Shown: positions 1 through 11,200 of the stretch, one piece after another | Layout of the letters: every line of letters starts with the position of its first letter | Numbering within the stretch: position 1 is the first letter of the stretch | Origin: Diplonema japonicum | Lineage: Eukaryota; Euglenozoa; Diplonemea; Diplonemida; Diplonemidae | Assembly: GCA_964019335.1 (NCBI GenBank) | Contig: OZ025724.1 | Location: forward strand, 248,001-312,000 | Length of the DNA: 64,000 bases | Direction of reading: 5' to 3' | Notes under the pieces: model-generated | Databases searched by the model: none | What the model saw: only the letters and a program-made list of their open reading frames with translations | What the model was told of the DNA's origin: nothing | Position numbers and translations under genes: made by a program

Positions 1-2546
1 AGATGCTCGTCACGAACGCCCTTCACCTTCACGCCTTGTTCTGCTAGAACGTCAGATAGCTTTTGATCGAACATTCCGATGAGCCTGTCCTTGCCATCAC
101 GCACTTCTACCACTACGTTGGGCACGTACCTCCTGTCCACGGGGTAGTTGAACTTCAAATACCCCACCATTCCGTAGTGTGGGTTCGTCCCGTTCGGTTC
201 ATCCACACCGGGCAGCAGTTGTGTTTGCATCATCGGCAGCGACAGATATTTCTGTTTTCTGTCCATCAAGTCCTCGTCCGTGTATATAGAACGCTTGTTC
301 GTGTTGATCCATTCGTAGTCCACAACGTCCTCCCATTCTGCAAACCCGCATTTTATCCTTATCTTCGTTCCCGAAACTGGGGTGTGAGAGAACAATCCGG
401 GGAGTGGTTCTAAGTCGCGGAGGCCCAGCATGCTGTACTCTAGTATCATGGGTTCGAATTGGATGAAGGGTATCAGGGATCCGTTTTCGGGTAGCTTGTG
501 GTGTTTTTCTTTGGAGAGGTTGGGGTGCATGATGTCGAAGGAGATGAGGATCTCCCCAGCTGGTATTTTCTTGCCGTCGATGATGTCATAGAGAGACTGC
601 CATTTCGGTTTGCGGGGTTTGTAGACCTCCCATTGGTTCACGATTATCTTGTTGCTGATCTCGAACTCCGTGCGGCCGATGATTGTGTCTGATGAGAATC
701 CTAGCAAGCCCTCTTCCCAGTCCCACACGGCAACGTTGATCATAGGGGCTTGCGAAAGGTCTTCGACCTTGGGAGGCATGAAAATTCTGCCGGTCAACGT
801 TTCGTACCAAAGAGGGCAAAGTGTTTCCTCGTTCCGTCTTGTTGTCTTTCTATAGTTCCCGCATTGAATCTCCGTGTACGGGTCGGAGGTACCCGTTCGA
901 TCCGCAGCAGCGAGGCCTCTTGCTTGGTAGATGTGGGATCGTAAAACGTAAGCTTTTTTATCGACGGGGCGAACAGGCTCGCGGACGCCTGCCGGATCGT
1001 AGTCGGAGTTCAGGCCGATACGGAACTGCAAGAACGTGGGGATATCGATCGCTAGCTTTCCCGTCTTTTTCTTTACGGGTTCGAAGAGGTGCCATTTCGG
1101 TCTGTAGCTCGACGTGGTGGAGACAACACTTTCCACGCATTGAGGAATGTCCTTCGGGTGGAGGACGAGCTCGGCAACGGCTTCCTGCGATAACGGTGCA
1201 TCTCTTAGAAGACGGACCACCACTACAGGAAGTTGATCCCAATCGCCCCAATCCGCCGTTTTCGAATCAATATTTTTCGGTTGATCGCCTTGGTTTGGAA
1301 AATCACCAGGGTCCCGGATTTCAGGCCATCGTGCTACAATTTCTTCCAGCGGTTCAAACCAGCATGCGATGCCGTGTTCGTCCTTGTGCATCATGCCTGA
1401 GGAACGGATTTCGTTGCCCCATTCTACTTCGACGATTAGATCTTCGAACCACCCGACGGCTTCGTCGAGAGACGCACCTTGGTACAAGTCGAATCTTAAT
1501 GTCCAGTTGACCTCTCTGGGTTTAACGGGACCGCCTGTGAGCATTTCCTTGTTTTTGTCAGGGAGTTTCACTTCGTCCATGTACTCTGCTTTGAACCCGG
1601 CCAACAGTCGGCCTACATATCTAGTGCGGGTGGGTTCGTTCATCTGACGTTTGTAGCATGCTTTCAACACCTCGTTGAGGTCCGGTTCTTCGGCGTGGCC
1701 GTAGAGGGGGAACCATCTCGGTGCCATTTCCCCGCCTTGCTCGATCAAGCGTTTGAACGAAAACGTTTTGTTCGAAATCAGTTCGTCGAATATTAGATCT
1801 TTATCGAGGAGTTCGAGGATGATTAGGTCGGTCGGAGCCCTTGCGCCGACTTTGAGAGTGATCTTCGTGTTGAACTTTGGGTTCTGATTCTGCTCGAATG
1901 TCTCCGTGGCGATTTTTTGCTTCCCGGCGAAACCAACTTTTAAGAAGGGATCGACAGTGCCCCACATGTCCATAATTGGTAGATCTTGTGCTTCCCATAA
2001 GTGGCAATGGATGAGGTAGCCATCTTTGCGAAGATTTGGAGGTTTAAGCATTGCGGCTTCGAGGTCGTCAGCGTTGTCCGTGGCAGGGTCCGCGAAGGGG
2101 TCTTCTTCTTCACGCGGCGGTTGGGAATCACCTTGTGTCACGTTTAGAATTAATATAGATGCTTTTAAAAACCCGCATGGTTCGCCCTCGTCTTCTCCTT
2201 TAGTGAGGACCATCCATTTTCTGTAATATTCGTGACCGGGTTCTTCTTTGTACACGTAGCTGAGGTCAACGACGAATTCACCTATTACGTCGTTTGAAAA
2301 CCAGGTGTCGGCGTCATAGACGGTAATCTTGAGGCTGTGCTCTCCTTCGTCTAGGTCGACTCCTTCGCGCTGAAAGTTGAAGTTCTTGTCCCAGAATGGG
2401 TTTAAGGTTTTGTCCTTCCCTTTCTTGCTCTGCTTTTTTTCACCCCAGCAGCTCACTTCCACGACCGGTATCGCCGTATTCGTGTCGCTCGTCGGAATTA
2501 AGTTCAACGCTTGTATCACATGAACTTGAACAAGGTACTGGGACAT
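1..2546 (-). CDS. Ferlin-like multi-C2 domain protein (C-terminal part beyond window)
   Basis: The frame is open from the ATG at 2546 to the left edge, giving 848 residues without a stop; the C-terminus is missing. It starts with a C2 domain directly at the N-terminus (MSQYLVQVHVIQALNLIPTS, then the C2 signature TLNPFWDKNFNF). A second C2 follows near residue 175 (YLIHCHLWEAQDLP, then NPKFNTKITL) and a third near residue 540 (RSHIYQARGLAAAD, SDPYTEIQCGNYRKTT). The 'YIYQARxL' opening and the spaced C2 domains are typical of ferlins, calcium- and phospholipid-binding, tail-anchored proteins of vesicle fusion and membrane repair. The C-terminal TM anchor expected of ferlins would lie outside the window. 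No introns are needed. I call the family with good confidence; the exact paralogue is not determinable. Confidence 0.85.
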   Translation of the reverse strand, partial: MSQYLVQVHVIQALNLIPTSDTNTAIPVVEVSCWGEKKQSKKGKDKTLNPFWDKNFNFQREGVDLDEGEHSLKITVYDADTWFSNDVIGEFVVDLSYVYKEEPGHEYYRKWMVLTKGEDEGEPCGFLKASILILNVTQGDSQPPREEEDPFADPATDNADDLEAAMLKPPNLRKDGYLIHCHLWEAQDLPIMDMWGTVDPFLKVGFAGKQKIATETFEQNQNPKFNTKITLKVGARAPTDLIILELLDKDLIFDELISNKTFSFKRLIEQGGEMAPRWFPLYGHAEEPDLNEVLKACYKRQMNEPTRTRYVGRLLAGFKAEYMDEVKLPDKNKEMLTGGPVKPREVNWTLRFDLYQGASLDEAVGWFEDLIVEVEWGNEIRSSGMMHKDEHGIACWFEPLEEIVARWPEIRDPGDFPNQGDQPKNIDSKTADWGDWDQLPVVVVRLLRDAPLSQEAVAELVLHPKDIPQCVESVVSTTSSYRPKWHLFEPVKKKTGKLAIDIPTFLQFRIGLNSDYDPAGVREPVRPVDKKAYVLRSHIYQARGLAAADRTGTSDPYTEIQCGNYRKTTRRNEETLCPLWYETLTGRIFMPPKVEDLSQAPMINVAVWDWEEGLLGFSSDTIIGRTEFEISNKIIVNQWEVYKPRKPKWQSLYDIIDGKKIPAGEILISFDIMHPNLSKEKHHKLPENGSLIPFIQFEPMILEYSMLGLRDLEPLPGLFSHTPVSGTKIRIKCGFAEWEDVVDYEWINTNKRSIYTDEDLMDRKQKYLSLPMMQTQLLPGVDEPNGTNPHYGMVGYLKFNYPVDRRYVPNVVVEVRDGKDRLIGMFDQKLSDVLAEQGVKVKGVRDEH

Positions 2547-3591
2547 CTGTTCAAAAGGGATGGGGTGGGAGAGAAATCTATTTTTTTTTTTTGATCAAAA
2601 AGAAAGAGAAAAGAAAAACAATATATAAAAAAAAAAAAAAGGGAAATAGGAGAACAGGGTAGGAGGAGCGTGGATAAAATAAAAGCTTTTTCTTTTTTTT
2701 TTTTGTTTTTGTTTTGTTTTTTTTTTTTTCAATCTTATAAAGACGGGAAAACGGCTGGGGGGTAAAAAAAGGAAGAAATGGGGGAGAAAGGGATCATTTT
2801 TATGGGGGGGGGCAAAAGTGGGGGAAAAAGCAAGATGAAAAAAAAAGGGAGTAAAAAGAACAATGGGGAAGAGAAGAAGAGGTAAAGGGCATGTGTCATG
2901 TTGGCTAGGAGGGGGAAAAAAATTATTATCTTCAATTTCTTTTTTTGAATTGTAAGCGCCAGAGGAAGAACAAGGGGGGGAGAAAATAAAATAAAAAGGG
3001 GGTGCAAAAAAAGAAAGAGAATGAAAAATCAGTGAAGGGGGAGAAGCTGGACAAGGAAAACAAAAGGAAAAAAAAATGTCTTTGAAGGGAAAAAAGATAA
3101 AAGAGAACAAATCGGGGTCTACACTAACCACATTTCTTTTTTTTTTTTTTTTCCTTCTTTTTTTTTTCTTTCATTTCCAAATCCCTTTCTCTCTTTGTTA
3201 CAGGCTAGAATAAGCAAAACCGGTAAATCTTAAGGCTTTCTTTTCTAGAAGGGGTAGGGGAAAAAATAAATATCTCCCCCCCCAGAAAAAAAAAACCATA
3301 ATAACCAGTGTTAAAAAAAACAAAGAACAAAGAGAAAAGCCTTTTTTTTTGAAATAATTAATATCTTGATCAAAATGCTTTTTCTCTCTGAACCCACTTT
3401 TTTCTTTTTCTTTCATTCAATTTTTTTTTACCCACCCGTTTTACCCCCCCCCCCCCCCCCCGGCTCCCGCACCCTTTTTTAAAAAAAAAAGAAAAAAAAA
3501 ACGTTGGCAAAATTTTTTATTTTTTCTTTTTCTTTTTTTTTTCCTCTCCCCCCCCCCCCCGTTCCATTTTATTCTTTAGTTTTTAAAAAGA
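2547..3591. other. Homopolymer-rich intergenic spacer
   Basis: About 1 kb without any credible gene. It is made of A/T-runs, purine-rich stretches and C-runs (17 C near 3446-3462, 14 C near 3547-3560). Apparent reading frames here are only poly-Phe/Lys/Pro translations of the runs. The promoter or trans-splice region of the ferlin gene should lie at its left edge, but I see no distinct motif. Confidence 0.7.
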
Positions 3592-5754
3592 TCACATCAC
3601 GATGCACTGCTTCGGTTGTTGGTCCTTCAAGGTTCGGGGTTTTACTTTCTCAGCCTGGCAGGTTTTGCATTCCAGTTTGATCGATGTTTTAGGAGCAAGC
3701 AACAGCTTCTCCAAGTAAAACGCACGGCCGGTCCTCAAAGGGGTAGTACGGAACGTCAAGGGCTTGATCCCGACAGCAAGGTCACCAGCGCTGATGGCAG
3801 TTGCCTCACCAGCACCAATGGTGCTCGTGGAGCTGCAAGAATCTGAATCGTCCACACAGGCATTCGTGTTGAGCTGGTAGCTCCATTCATCTCCTGTGAT
3901 CACACTAGCGGGTGGTTGCCCACAAAGAACTGGGTTAACAGACCACGAAGAGACTTCTTGAAGATCTCCATGCCACTGTCCGTAATGGTTTTTATGCGGC
4001 ATCCAAAGCTCAACACATAAATGGTTCACAGGGATATCGATGGTAGGAATTTCGATGTTAAGGTCCGTCTCCGACTCGAACGCGGGAAGAACCGCTTTCT
4101 TGACAAATACTAGCTCAGCGGAGAATAAATTTTCTGACGATTTGACCAAAGGGATCAGGGTCTCACCGGAAGAATCAACAGCGGGCTTTACAGCTGATCC
4201 ATTGCTCAGAGCGGACCAGATTGTCGATCCTGAGGGAACCTTTACCCTGGCAAACTGCCTTTGAGTGTTACGCACGTTGTAACCAATATGGTAGAAAAGA
4301 TGCTCGCCAGTGTGTGTAATACGGTAGACACCCTGCTCTGCGGTTGCTACTAGAACGTCAACATCGTTGTGTTTAATAACGTTGAGGACCAAGGCGTAAC
4401 CGGTGTTCAGAAATTTGTACGCGTGTAGAATATTGTGGACGCCGCTGAGCTTTGGAGGCATTTCCTTGACATCGACCTTTGAAAGCCTCCTCACCTCTAC
4501 CTCTTGGATCTCAACGGCCGTTCTTGCTTGGATGGCAATGTTTCCCTTTGAGCGGTTTGCTGCAGGCGGGTGGAATGACGGAAGGCCGATCATGCATGAT
4601 GTACTGATCATTTCAATCTCCGCAGTTATAACAAAGTGGATGACACCTTCGACTGCGGACTCCATTTGAAGCTTCAAAACTTGATGGCCTTTCTTTTCGG
4701 TGTTTTCCGCGATATCCCATTTCTGCAGGCCTGGTCCATCGACAGCGAGTACTCTGACGTGCTTACCCTTCTTGAACAAATCGTTGTACCCTGATGTCTG
4801 GTGTGGAGCTGAGCCGTGGCATTCTCCGATTTCCAACACAAACGATGAAACGCTCCCGTTCGTGATGGTGAAGTGCTGGTGGAGGGTTGTCACGCAAACC
4901 CCGCCTCCGATGGAGTGGAGGTAGTCCTGGCCGGAGGTGAGCAGCATTTCCTTCACAGGCTTCGGTTTGGCCAATGGGAGCGGCTTCATGTCGTCGTACT
5001 TAGGTTTTTCGATAGCCTGTTTCAGCCACTTCACAGATATAACATCGCTAGGAGGGATGACCGCTTGTACTTTCGTCTTGCCATCTACAACGTCAGACTT
5101 CACTGTCACTGCCTGGGGTACCGTTACCTCGAGGCCTGGGGTTTTTTTTTTTTTTTTGTTTTTTTGTCATTTACCTGTCCAAGGTAATATGGCGTTGAGG
5201 TTGCATTGTGTGGCCTTCGGGAGGCTGAAGTTGACTATCTGCTTCAGCGCTGTTGCGTAGGGGAACTGCGCCTCCATGGCCACCTCATACATCCCTTGCT
5301 GTGTTGTGAAGAACACAGTGGAACCGCCTGAGGGTTTTTTTTTTTTTTTTTTGAAAAGGTAGTACCAGCGAAGGTTACTCTTCCGTGATCAGTTTCCGCT
5401 TCCTTGTCGGCGTCCTGCTTTCCAAGTTTCTTGGAGGTGATGTTGCTGACGGCAACACCGGCCGGGAGTAAAGTGACGTTGGTGATTTCCTCTTCCCTCT
5501 TCATGACCGTGATCTTGAATTTTAACTTAACGGCTACAACTTGTTCTTGCATCTGGTGCAAAAAAAAGAAATAAAGATTTTTTTTTTTTTATATTATTTA
5601 TTTATACCTCAGCATCAACATCAACGGTGGTCACGAAAACATCTACAGGGCATTTGGGCGGTACTTTGAAAAGGTTTTCCAGTTCATCACACAATCTGCC
5701 GCCACTGTTCCCGTTCCTCTGGACAAGCTGGGACATTGTGCATTTTTTCGACAT
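3592..5754 (-). CDS. Four-exon protein of unknown function with C-terminal CaaX box
   Basis: Spliced as complement(join(3592..5135,5175..5327,5366..5552,5608..5754)) this gives 2031 nt, 676 residues. All three junctions are GT-AG and keep the frame (phases 0, 1, 1), and the joined protein has no stop. Start is ATG at 5754 (MSKKCTMSQLVQRNG). I do not recognise a named domain; the sequence is beta-rich in character, without a signal peptide or clear membrane segment. The last residues, KQCIVM, form a CaaX box (Cys, two aliphatics, Met), which normally directs farnesylation, and a basic stretch (KVKPRTLKDQQPK) precedes it. The inference is a lipidated, membrane-attached cytosolic protein. It is the most intron-rich gene in the window; its neighbours have none. 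Confidence 0.8.
5136..5174 (-). other. Intron 3 (39 bp) of the CaaX protein gene
   Basis: On the minus strand it begins GTAAATGAC, continues as A-runs and ends CCCCAG. Removing it joins exons in phase 1 (ACA G|GC CTC). No pyrimidine tract precedes the acceptor; the run is adenine. Confidence 0.85.
5328..5365 (-). other. Intron 2 (38 bp) of the CaaX protein gene
   Basis: Minus-strand GTACTACCTTTTC, about 18 adenines, then CCCTCAG. Phase 1. At 38 bases this is close to the lower limit known for spliceosomal introns. Confidence 0.82.
5553..5607 (-). other. Intron 1 (55 bp) of the CaaX protein gene
   Basis: Minus-strand GTATAAATAAATAATAT, an A-run, TCTTTATTTC, a T-run and GCACCAG. Phase 0 between GAG and ATG. 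This one does have a pyrimidine-rich stretch before the acceptor. An alternative start would be the ATG that opens exon 2 (5552), but the upstream exon keeps the frame and looks protein-like. Confidence 0.75.
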
Positions 5755-6961
5755 TTTTCTTGCTTTTTTGTGGGGTACCTTTTTTTTTTTTTTTTTTCTT
5801 CCCCCAAAGTGGTGCAACAAAAACAAAAAAAAAGAAATGAGGGAAGGGAGCAGATAGAAAAAAAAAGAAAAAAAAAAAAGAGAGTGAGACATTGGAGGTT
5901 CTATAGAGGGTTAGCTACTGCCGCCCTCTCTCCTAGAATGTTGTTTTCCCTTTGATTGGGCAAACAAGCAGCAACCAAAATTGAAAACTTAGATTATATT
6001 TCTGAAGGCAATCAAGCATATGAGAAGGACAGGGTTGTTTCCAAGGTAAAAGAAAACTAGAAAACTAGACGATTGAGGTTCACACGCTTTCGCGCTCACC
6101 AGCTAGCCCTCCGATATTCAAGAGAGAAAACAACACCCGTCGTGTAAACTGACAAAAGAAAACCGTAAAAAAACCCCCTTTTTTTTTTTTTTTTTTTTGG
6201 TGAGCCGTTGCTCACCAATAGTTTTGGCCGGACCGACTAAAAAATCAAAAAAAAAGAAAAAAAAAGAAAAAGAGGTGCACGGTAGTAGATTTAAGGGAAA
6301 GTAATGCGTGTAAATATTTGGGGGGGATGGGGGGGGGGTAACTGTTTTGAGAAGGGGAGGAAGAAAAAAAAAAAAGAATACCAAATAAACTATTTCTTCT
6401 TTTCTTTATTCACGTGTGTAAAATAATTTGGTTAAAAGCTGCAAGGTGTTAAAGCAAGAAAGAAAAAAAAAAAAGAGGAAAGGAAAAATGGAAAAAAAGA
6501 AATATATATTGGAGTTTATCAGATCGATATATATTTTTCACATTGCAGCATTTTCCATTTTGGGGGGGTTCCGAGAGGGGTGCAAATCAGTTGATGGGAG
6601 ATTGAAAGAAGAAGTGGGAATTTTCTATCTGGAGGGAAGCCTCCTTTACTATTTTTTTTTTTTTGTTCCTTCAATTTTTTTTCTTCCTCCCAATCCTTTT
6701 GATCTCTCGTTTTTGTGTGTGTAAAAAAGTAAGAAAAAAGTAAGAAAAAAGAAAAGAAAAAAAAAAAGTATTCAATGTTGCAACTATGGGCCGCTTCAAG
6801 AAGACAAAAAGGCCCTATAGTAACATTTTTTTTTTTTTTTTTTTTTTTTTTTACCATAAAGATATTTAGGTTGTTTAGTGGTGTACTTCCTTGGGGAAAT
6901 AAAATAAAAGAAAAAGACTTTTTCAATGTTTGTATGCTTGTTCCAGCATTAAAATAATATA
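5755..6961. other. Gene-free spacer with one perfect short hairpin
   Basis: About 1.2 kb of A/T-runs and G-runs; no frame longer than a homopolymer translation. At 6199-6216 there is a perfect 7-bp stem with a four-base loop, GGTGAGC CGTT GCTCACC, next to an 18-T run. Part of it (GCTCACCGTT) resembles the 3' end of retroelement D at 30293. Confidence 0.6.
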
Positions 6962-7018
6962 AAAAAAAAGCTCGATAAGATTTCAGTGTGCATGGGGGGT
7001 GCTCACTGTTCAGTAGAA
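6962..7018 (-). repeat. Solo 3' end of a D-type retroelement
   Basis: Plus-strand reading GCTCGATAAGATTTCAGTGTGC followed by a G-run and GGTGCTCACTGTTCA matches the 3' terminus of element D (30270-30310) and the fragment at 57770. In sense (minus) orientation it ends in a T-run. Only about 55 bases survive, so it is an extremely 5'-truncated insertion. Confidence 0.6.
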
Positions 7019-7024
7019 AAAAGA

Positions 7025-7207
7025 AAGAACTTTCTCACAGAGGTAAGGCAAGAAAGGGGTGCCACAAGTCAATTGGTCCATACCATAAGGCACGAGATCC
7101 AAACTGGGCAAACTTGTTCTCTCCTCCGAGCACCTTGCCACTGTAACACAGATTTCCCTTAAATAACTCGCTTTAAGGGGAGGTGACGCACCCAAGCCTC
7201 CCTCCAA
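7025..7207 (-). repeat. SINE-like repeat, diverged copy
   Basis: The stretch CCGAGCACCTTGCCAC...CACAGATTTCCC...AATAACTCGCTTTAAGGGGAGGTG matches the unit at 50310-50365 (CCGAGCACCTGCCACC, AATGACTCGCTTAAAGGGAGGTG). It is followed by an A-run. No coding capacity. Family membership is by eye, so the ends are approximate. Confidence 0.5.
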
Positions 7208-7228
7208 AAAAAAAAAAAAAAAAAAAAA

Positions 7229-7270
7229 AGAGACATTTAAGGGTACCTGCGGTATGTGGCAGGACGCCTG
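7229..7270 (-). repeat. 45-bp hairpin unit forming the 3' end of retroelement A
   Basis: Minus-strand GGCGTCCTGCCACATACCGC then AGGTACCCTTAAATGTCTC and a long T-run. CCTG and CAGG can pair as a short hairpin. Near-identical or related units stand alone at 45101, 36922 and 53351. Confidence 0.65.
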
Positions 7271-7282
7271 AAGAGTCTCAAT

Positions 7283-8125
7283 CTATCTCTTGATCGAACC
7301 TTTCTGCTGTGGTGTGGCCTTCGGCCCCTCGTTCACCCTCCTCGGTACCTTAGGTATAAAACCCTCAACCGAGTTGGTAAGGTGTTGCCTCAAACCATTG
7401 TCGTAGTACCACCTCAGTGACCGTGGCTTAAGCAAACTCCCCTTCTCGAAAGGCCTGTTCCACAGGTGAACGCTGAAGTCCATCGTCTTTTTCCGTGCGA
7501 AGGTGAGTTGTAAGCTACCAGTAATCTCCGCCATCATCAGCTGCAACTCGGCAGTGTCCAGCCCGAGTCCCACTGTCGCGATGCCGTGCAGTTGCGTGAA
7601 CCGGGGCCACTGGTTACGTTGTGTGCACAGCGCCGCCCGCGTCTCGGAAGCTGTCCTGATGTGCTCGTGCGCCTGACAGTCCCAGAGGGTGTGCTCCAGG
7701 AGTCTCGCCGTGTGTTCCGAAATGTCGAAAGTAGCGTCGCAGCCCATGCATTTCGTCCGCCCCCCGACCGTGTCGTTGATGATCTTGGGGTGGAACGGGA
7801 AAACAGCCCCGGTTATCACCTGCAGTACCCTTCGTGCTTTGGGAGGGTTGCGGGTCGCCAGGTGCAGGTGTAGCCCGTTGGTTGCCACTTCGTCGATGTC
7901 GCCCGTCCCCTGAAAGGAGGGTCTGCTCTCCTCGAGGTCCGCTCGCAGGTGGACCTTCAGGAGCTTCCTGACCTCATGCTTCAGTGCCCCAGGCTCTGAA
8001 TTGCGCCCAGCTGGACCCTAGTTCCTCCAGCAGCTCGTGGGTCTGTCTGAGTATCCCGCGCGGGGCGAGGGGGTTTCCGTTTCGGGCGGCCTCCTTGTAG
8101 CCGTCTCTGCACGCCCTGACGAGTG

Positions 8126-8126
<1 letters not shown>
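7283..8126 (-). pseudogene. Retroelement A: 5'-truncated C-terminal fragment
   Basis: The frame ending at 7283 (201 residues, ending QQKGSIKR) is the C-terminal region of a non-LTR retrotransposon ORF2. It aligns with element C: PSFQGTGDIDEVATNG matches C's PSFIGVGRAIDEVRTNE. It has the family zinc finger CMGC-x15-H-x4-C. Upstream, the homologous frame continues as EPGALKHEVRKLLK and then shifts near 8020, so it is broken. The conserved ELAxDFE block seen in the other copies is absent, suggesting an internal deletion. No reverse transcriptase remains. Confidence 0.8.

Positions 8127-8127
<1 letters not shown>

Positions 8128-8160
<33 letters not shown>
8128..8160 (-). repeat. T-run (sense) tail of retroelement B
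   Basis: In element orientation the 3' end reads GTACTTTGAG followed by about 31 T. The other copies also end in T-runs on their sense strand. Confidence 0.7.
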
Positions 8161-8161
<1 letters not shown>

Positions 8162-8213
8162 AAAGTACAGGACAAGCCCCCCGCTAGAGGGCCGCCCTAT
8201 GGGAGGGGGGGGT

Positions 8214-11200
8214 CTATCTGTTAATACTCCCCTTCTGGAGCATTGCTTTCATCCCGATTGTGGCTGCGAGCGTCTTGCGGAGTCGTGTGATGCGATCCCG
8301 CTTGTAGGCGGCCTTCAAATCCATCAGCTTGTGAGGGATTTCACCCTTTTCTGCTCATCCGCTGGGAAGGGGCGTCGCTTCTTCCGTGCCCTGCACGCTG
8401 CGTTTATCTTTACGATTAGGGCCTTGATTCTGCGTGCCCTATCTTCCTGCAGGCCTCCTAATGATTTACCGGTCGTCCATTCGAAGTCAATGGCTAGCTC
8501 CACCGCCGACACCTCCGAGGCGGTGTCCTTCTCCACCCAGCGCAGCTGTGACAACCATTGTAGCAGCGGGTTCAGGTACTGGGACAGGACCCCACCCACT
8601 CCCTCGAGCTCGCCTGCTATCGGAACGGGGCATCTCTTTCCTACTACATTTCGTTCCCACGGTAGCGGCTGTGTGTTGACGTCCTCCTTCTGCACGAGCT
8701 CCACGTCCCGCTTCTCAACCACCACGGCCAAGTATCGTTGCAGTTTTTCCAGGTATGCAAAGGCATGTCCTCTCGGCAGTATTGCGTGTAGCTCAAGACA
8801 CAGGGGCCATCCCGTCCTGTCGCGCAGCGGTTCCAAACCGTCCTGTGCCAGCTCGTCCCGTGCGCAGGCACACTCGTAAAGCTGATGGCGGAGTAAGGTT
8901 ACCGTGTCCGGGTGTGGTGACTCACACAGGTCACACCTGAACCCTTGTGTGCGTGGTACTTCCGTCGTTGGGACGTGGTCTATGCTGTCCCCGTCTTCCT
9001 CGGTGCCATCTCCTTCTGGTGCCAGGGGGACGCTCCTTTGACTCGTACCTGCATGCGGGCTAAGGTAGGGGACCCCTCCGGCGATCACCCGTCTCAGGCC
9101 ATGAGAGCTGTTCCATGAGGGCTGTTGTCGTACTGTGCTTGGGCCTAAACCCGTGCTGTCTCGGCGTGATCCAACGTTCCTGCCAGTCAAGGACATCCTT
9201 CAGCCTCGTACACGCCCACAAGCGGTAGATGGTGCTGGTCACTGTGATGGGTCGGTGGTTCAGCGGTGCTGACCCTTCACCCTTTGGTATCAGTGACACC
9301 AGGGCTGTCGTGATCTGTCTCGGCCACTGGCCCGTCTCCTCAATCAGGTTGAAGAGGTCTGCGAAGGCCTTCAGGATGCTCACCGGGAGACGTTTCAGCT
9401 CACTCATTCGCCAGCCGTCTACGCCACAGGCTCCCTTCTCCGGCTTCTTTTTGACCACTTCTCTTAGCCGCTCTGCTGTGATCGGGGTCCGCGTCATTGG
9501 GGTTTTCTTGATTAAGTCCCTGTAGCGTTGCGAATCGTTCGTACTGCGGCTCGTCTTCTGGTGTCCGCGCAGAAAAGATGCCCGACCAAGCATCCCGCAT
9601 CACCTCGTCCATCTTCCGTAGGTTTGCGGTCACCCCGCCGTCTGCTGTCTCAACCACATCTGTCTTCTGGTTTGGGCGGTCTCTGACCCAGGCCGTGATG
9701 TGTCTGCGCTCCTTCCCAAGTCTGAGCGTATTGAACGTTCGTATGCTTTCGCCTGATGTTCTTGCGTTGTAGGAGCAGCTCCGATAACATTCCCTGGGCG
9801 TGATCTTCAGCTATTTCCAGCTCTCCCCTGATGCTATCAATACTCCCTGCCGCGTCGGTCTTGCAGGACTCGACCTTCAGCTCTTCCCCCAACGTTGTAA
9901 TGTTCCTGAGTGTGTTCCGTACCTCTACTGGGAGCGGCCCGCAGTGCCCGCCCTCATAGAGCTTTAACATTTGCTGTTTTGCGCTTCGGATTTTGAGCTT
10001 CAACTTCTCAAGTCGTTGTTGTCGATTTGTTGCCGCCCCAACTGTCGACTCCGTAGACCTCGCACTCAGCTCCGACTTCGTAGGCTCCCGAACCTTGCCT
10101 CTCCCGGTGTATACGCTGCGCACCGGACCCACGTATCCATGTAGTAGGTACTGCTCCGCGAGGTCTGCTATCTCCGAGAACGCTTCGGTGGGCTTCTGCG
10201 CCGTAATGAACTCACGGTATTTCGACTTCTGCATCAGTGTCTCCGCTACTCCGGTGGGTGCCCTCTTGGTCTTCGGTATCTCCTGCGGGACGGTGTATCT
10301 TAGGACTTCTTGTCGGAAGGCTGGGATGTTGAGTGTTACCGACAGGCATCGGTGGTCCGACCCGGAGATAGCCTCGTTTACTCCACAGTGTTCGAGCCCC
10401 TGGGCCGCGATGTTGTTCAACAGTACCCTATCCACCCGCGTACTGCAGTTGGTTCTGACAAGCGTGCTCTCTACCTGCACTCCATCCCTCCGAGCACAGA
10501 ACGCAGCGGCGTCTACCCAGTCCGTCTGTAGAGCCCTCCTTAGCGTGGCGGAACGGGTTTCGTCCGTGTTGAAGTCACCCATCACGGCCACCGGCACGTC
10601 TCCCAGCTCGAACTTGAGTCGGTGTAGTAGGTAATGGAGAAGCTCCTCACGGTACTTCGCCTTCGTCGGGTCTTGTCCTGAGTGGCAGTATACATTCACC
10701 AGATGAAGCCATCGCTTGTTCCCATCAAGTGAGATTTTCACGTGTGACCATCTGTCCTTGTGCGGCCCAGCCGTTTCACAGACCACCGCTGTCCGTGGTT
10801 TTTTCACAAAGGTTCCTAGTCCGCCCCGCTTCGCTATCGTCAGAGACGTGACACCCTTGGTCTCCCTCCCCGGCTGAGGTTTGCTCCAGAATCTGGTGTA
10901 TTGTTTGCCCCAAACATCATCTCTCAGCAGTGTTCAATCTCCATCTGAGTCTGTGCTGTGAGGGCAGTTTCTTGGATGCAGAATGCGTCCGGGAGGACAG
11001 TAGAGTACTCACCCAGCCGGTTGTTTAGTGCTGAGCCGTTGTGTGTGAAAATGGTGAAACTCTCTGGTCCTGGCTCTGGTCCGGGGTGGGGTTCGACACC
11101 TTGTTCGATGAGGCGTTCAAATTTCTTGTCAGATAGGTGTATCGGATTGTATTTGGATGGACGGGAAAGGGGGGGAGGGAATGGGTTTGAAGGGTGGGTT

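Noticed and set aside
821-1510. 229-residue plus-strand frame
   Set aside because: Antisense shadow of the ferlin gene; Arg/Ser-rich translation with no domain.
2595-3131. Phe/Pro-rich minus-strand frame
   Set aside because: Translation of T- and C-runs only. The same holds for similar frames at 6519, 17906, 43568, 52191 and 53048.
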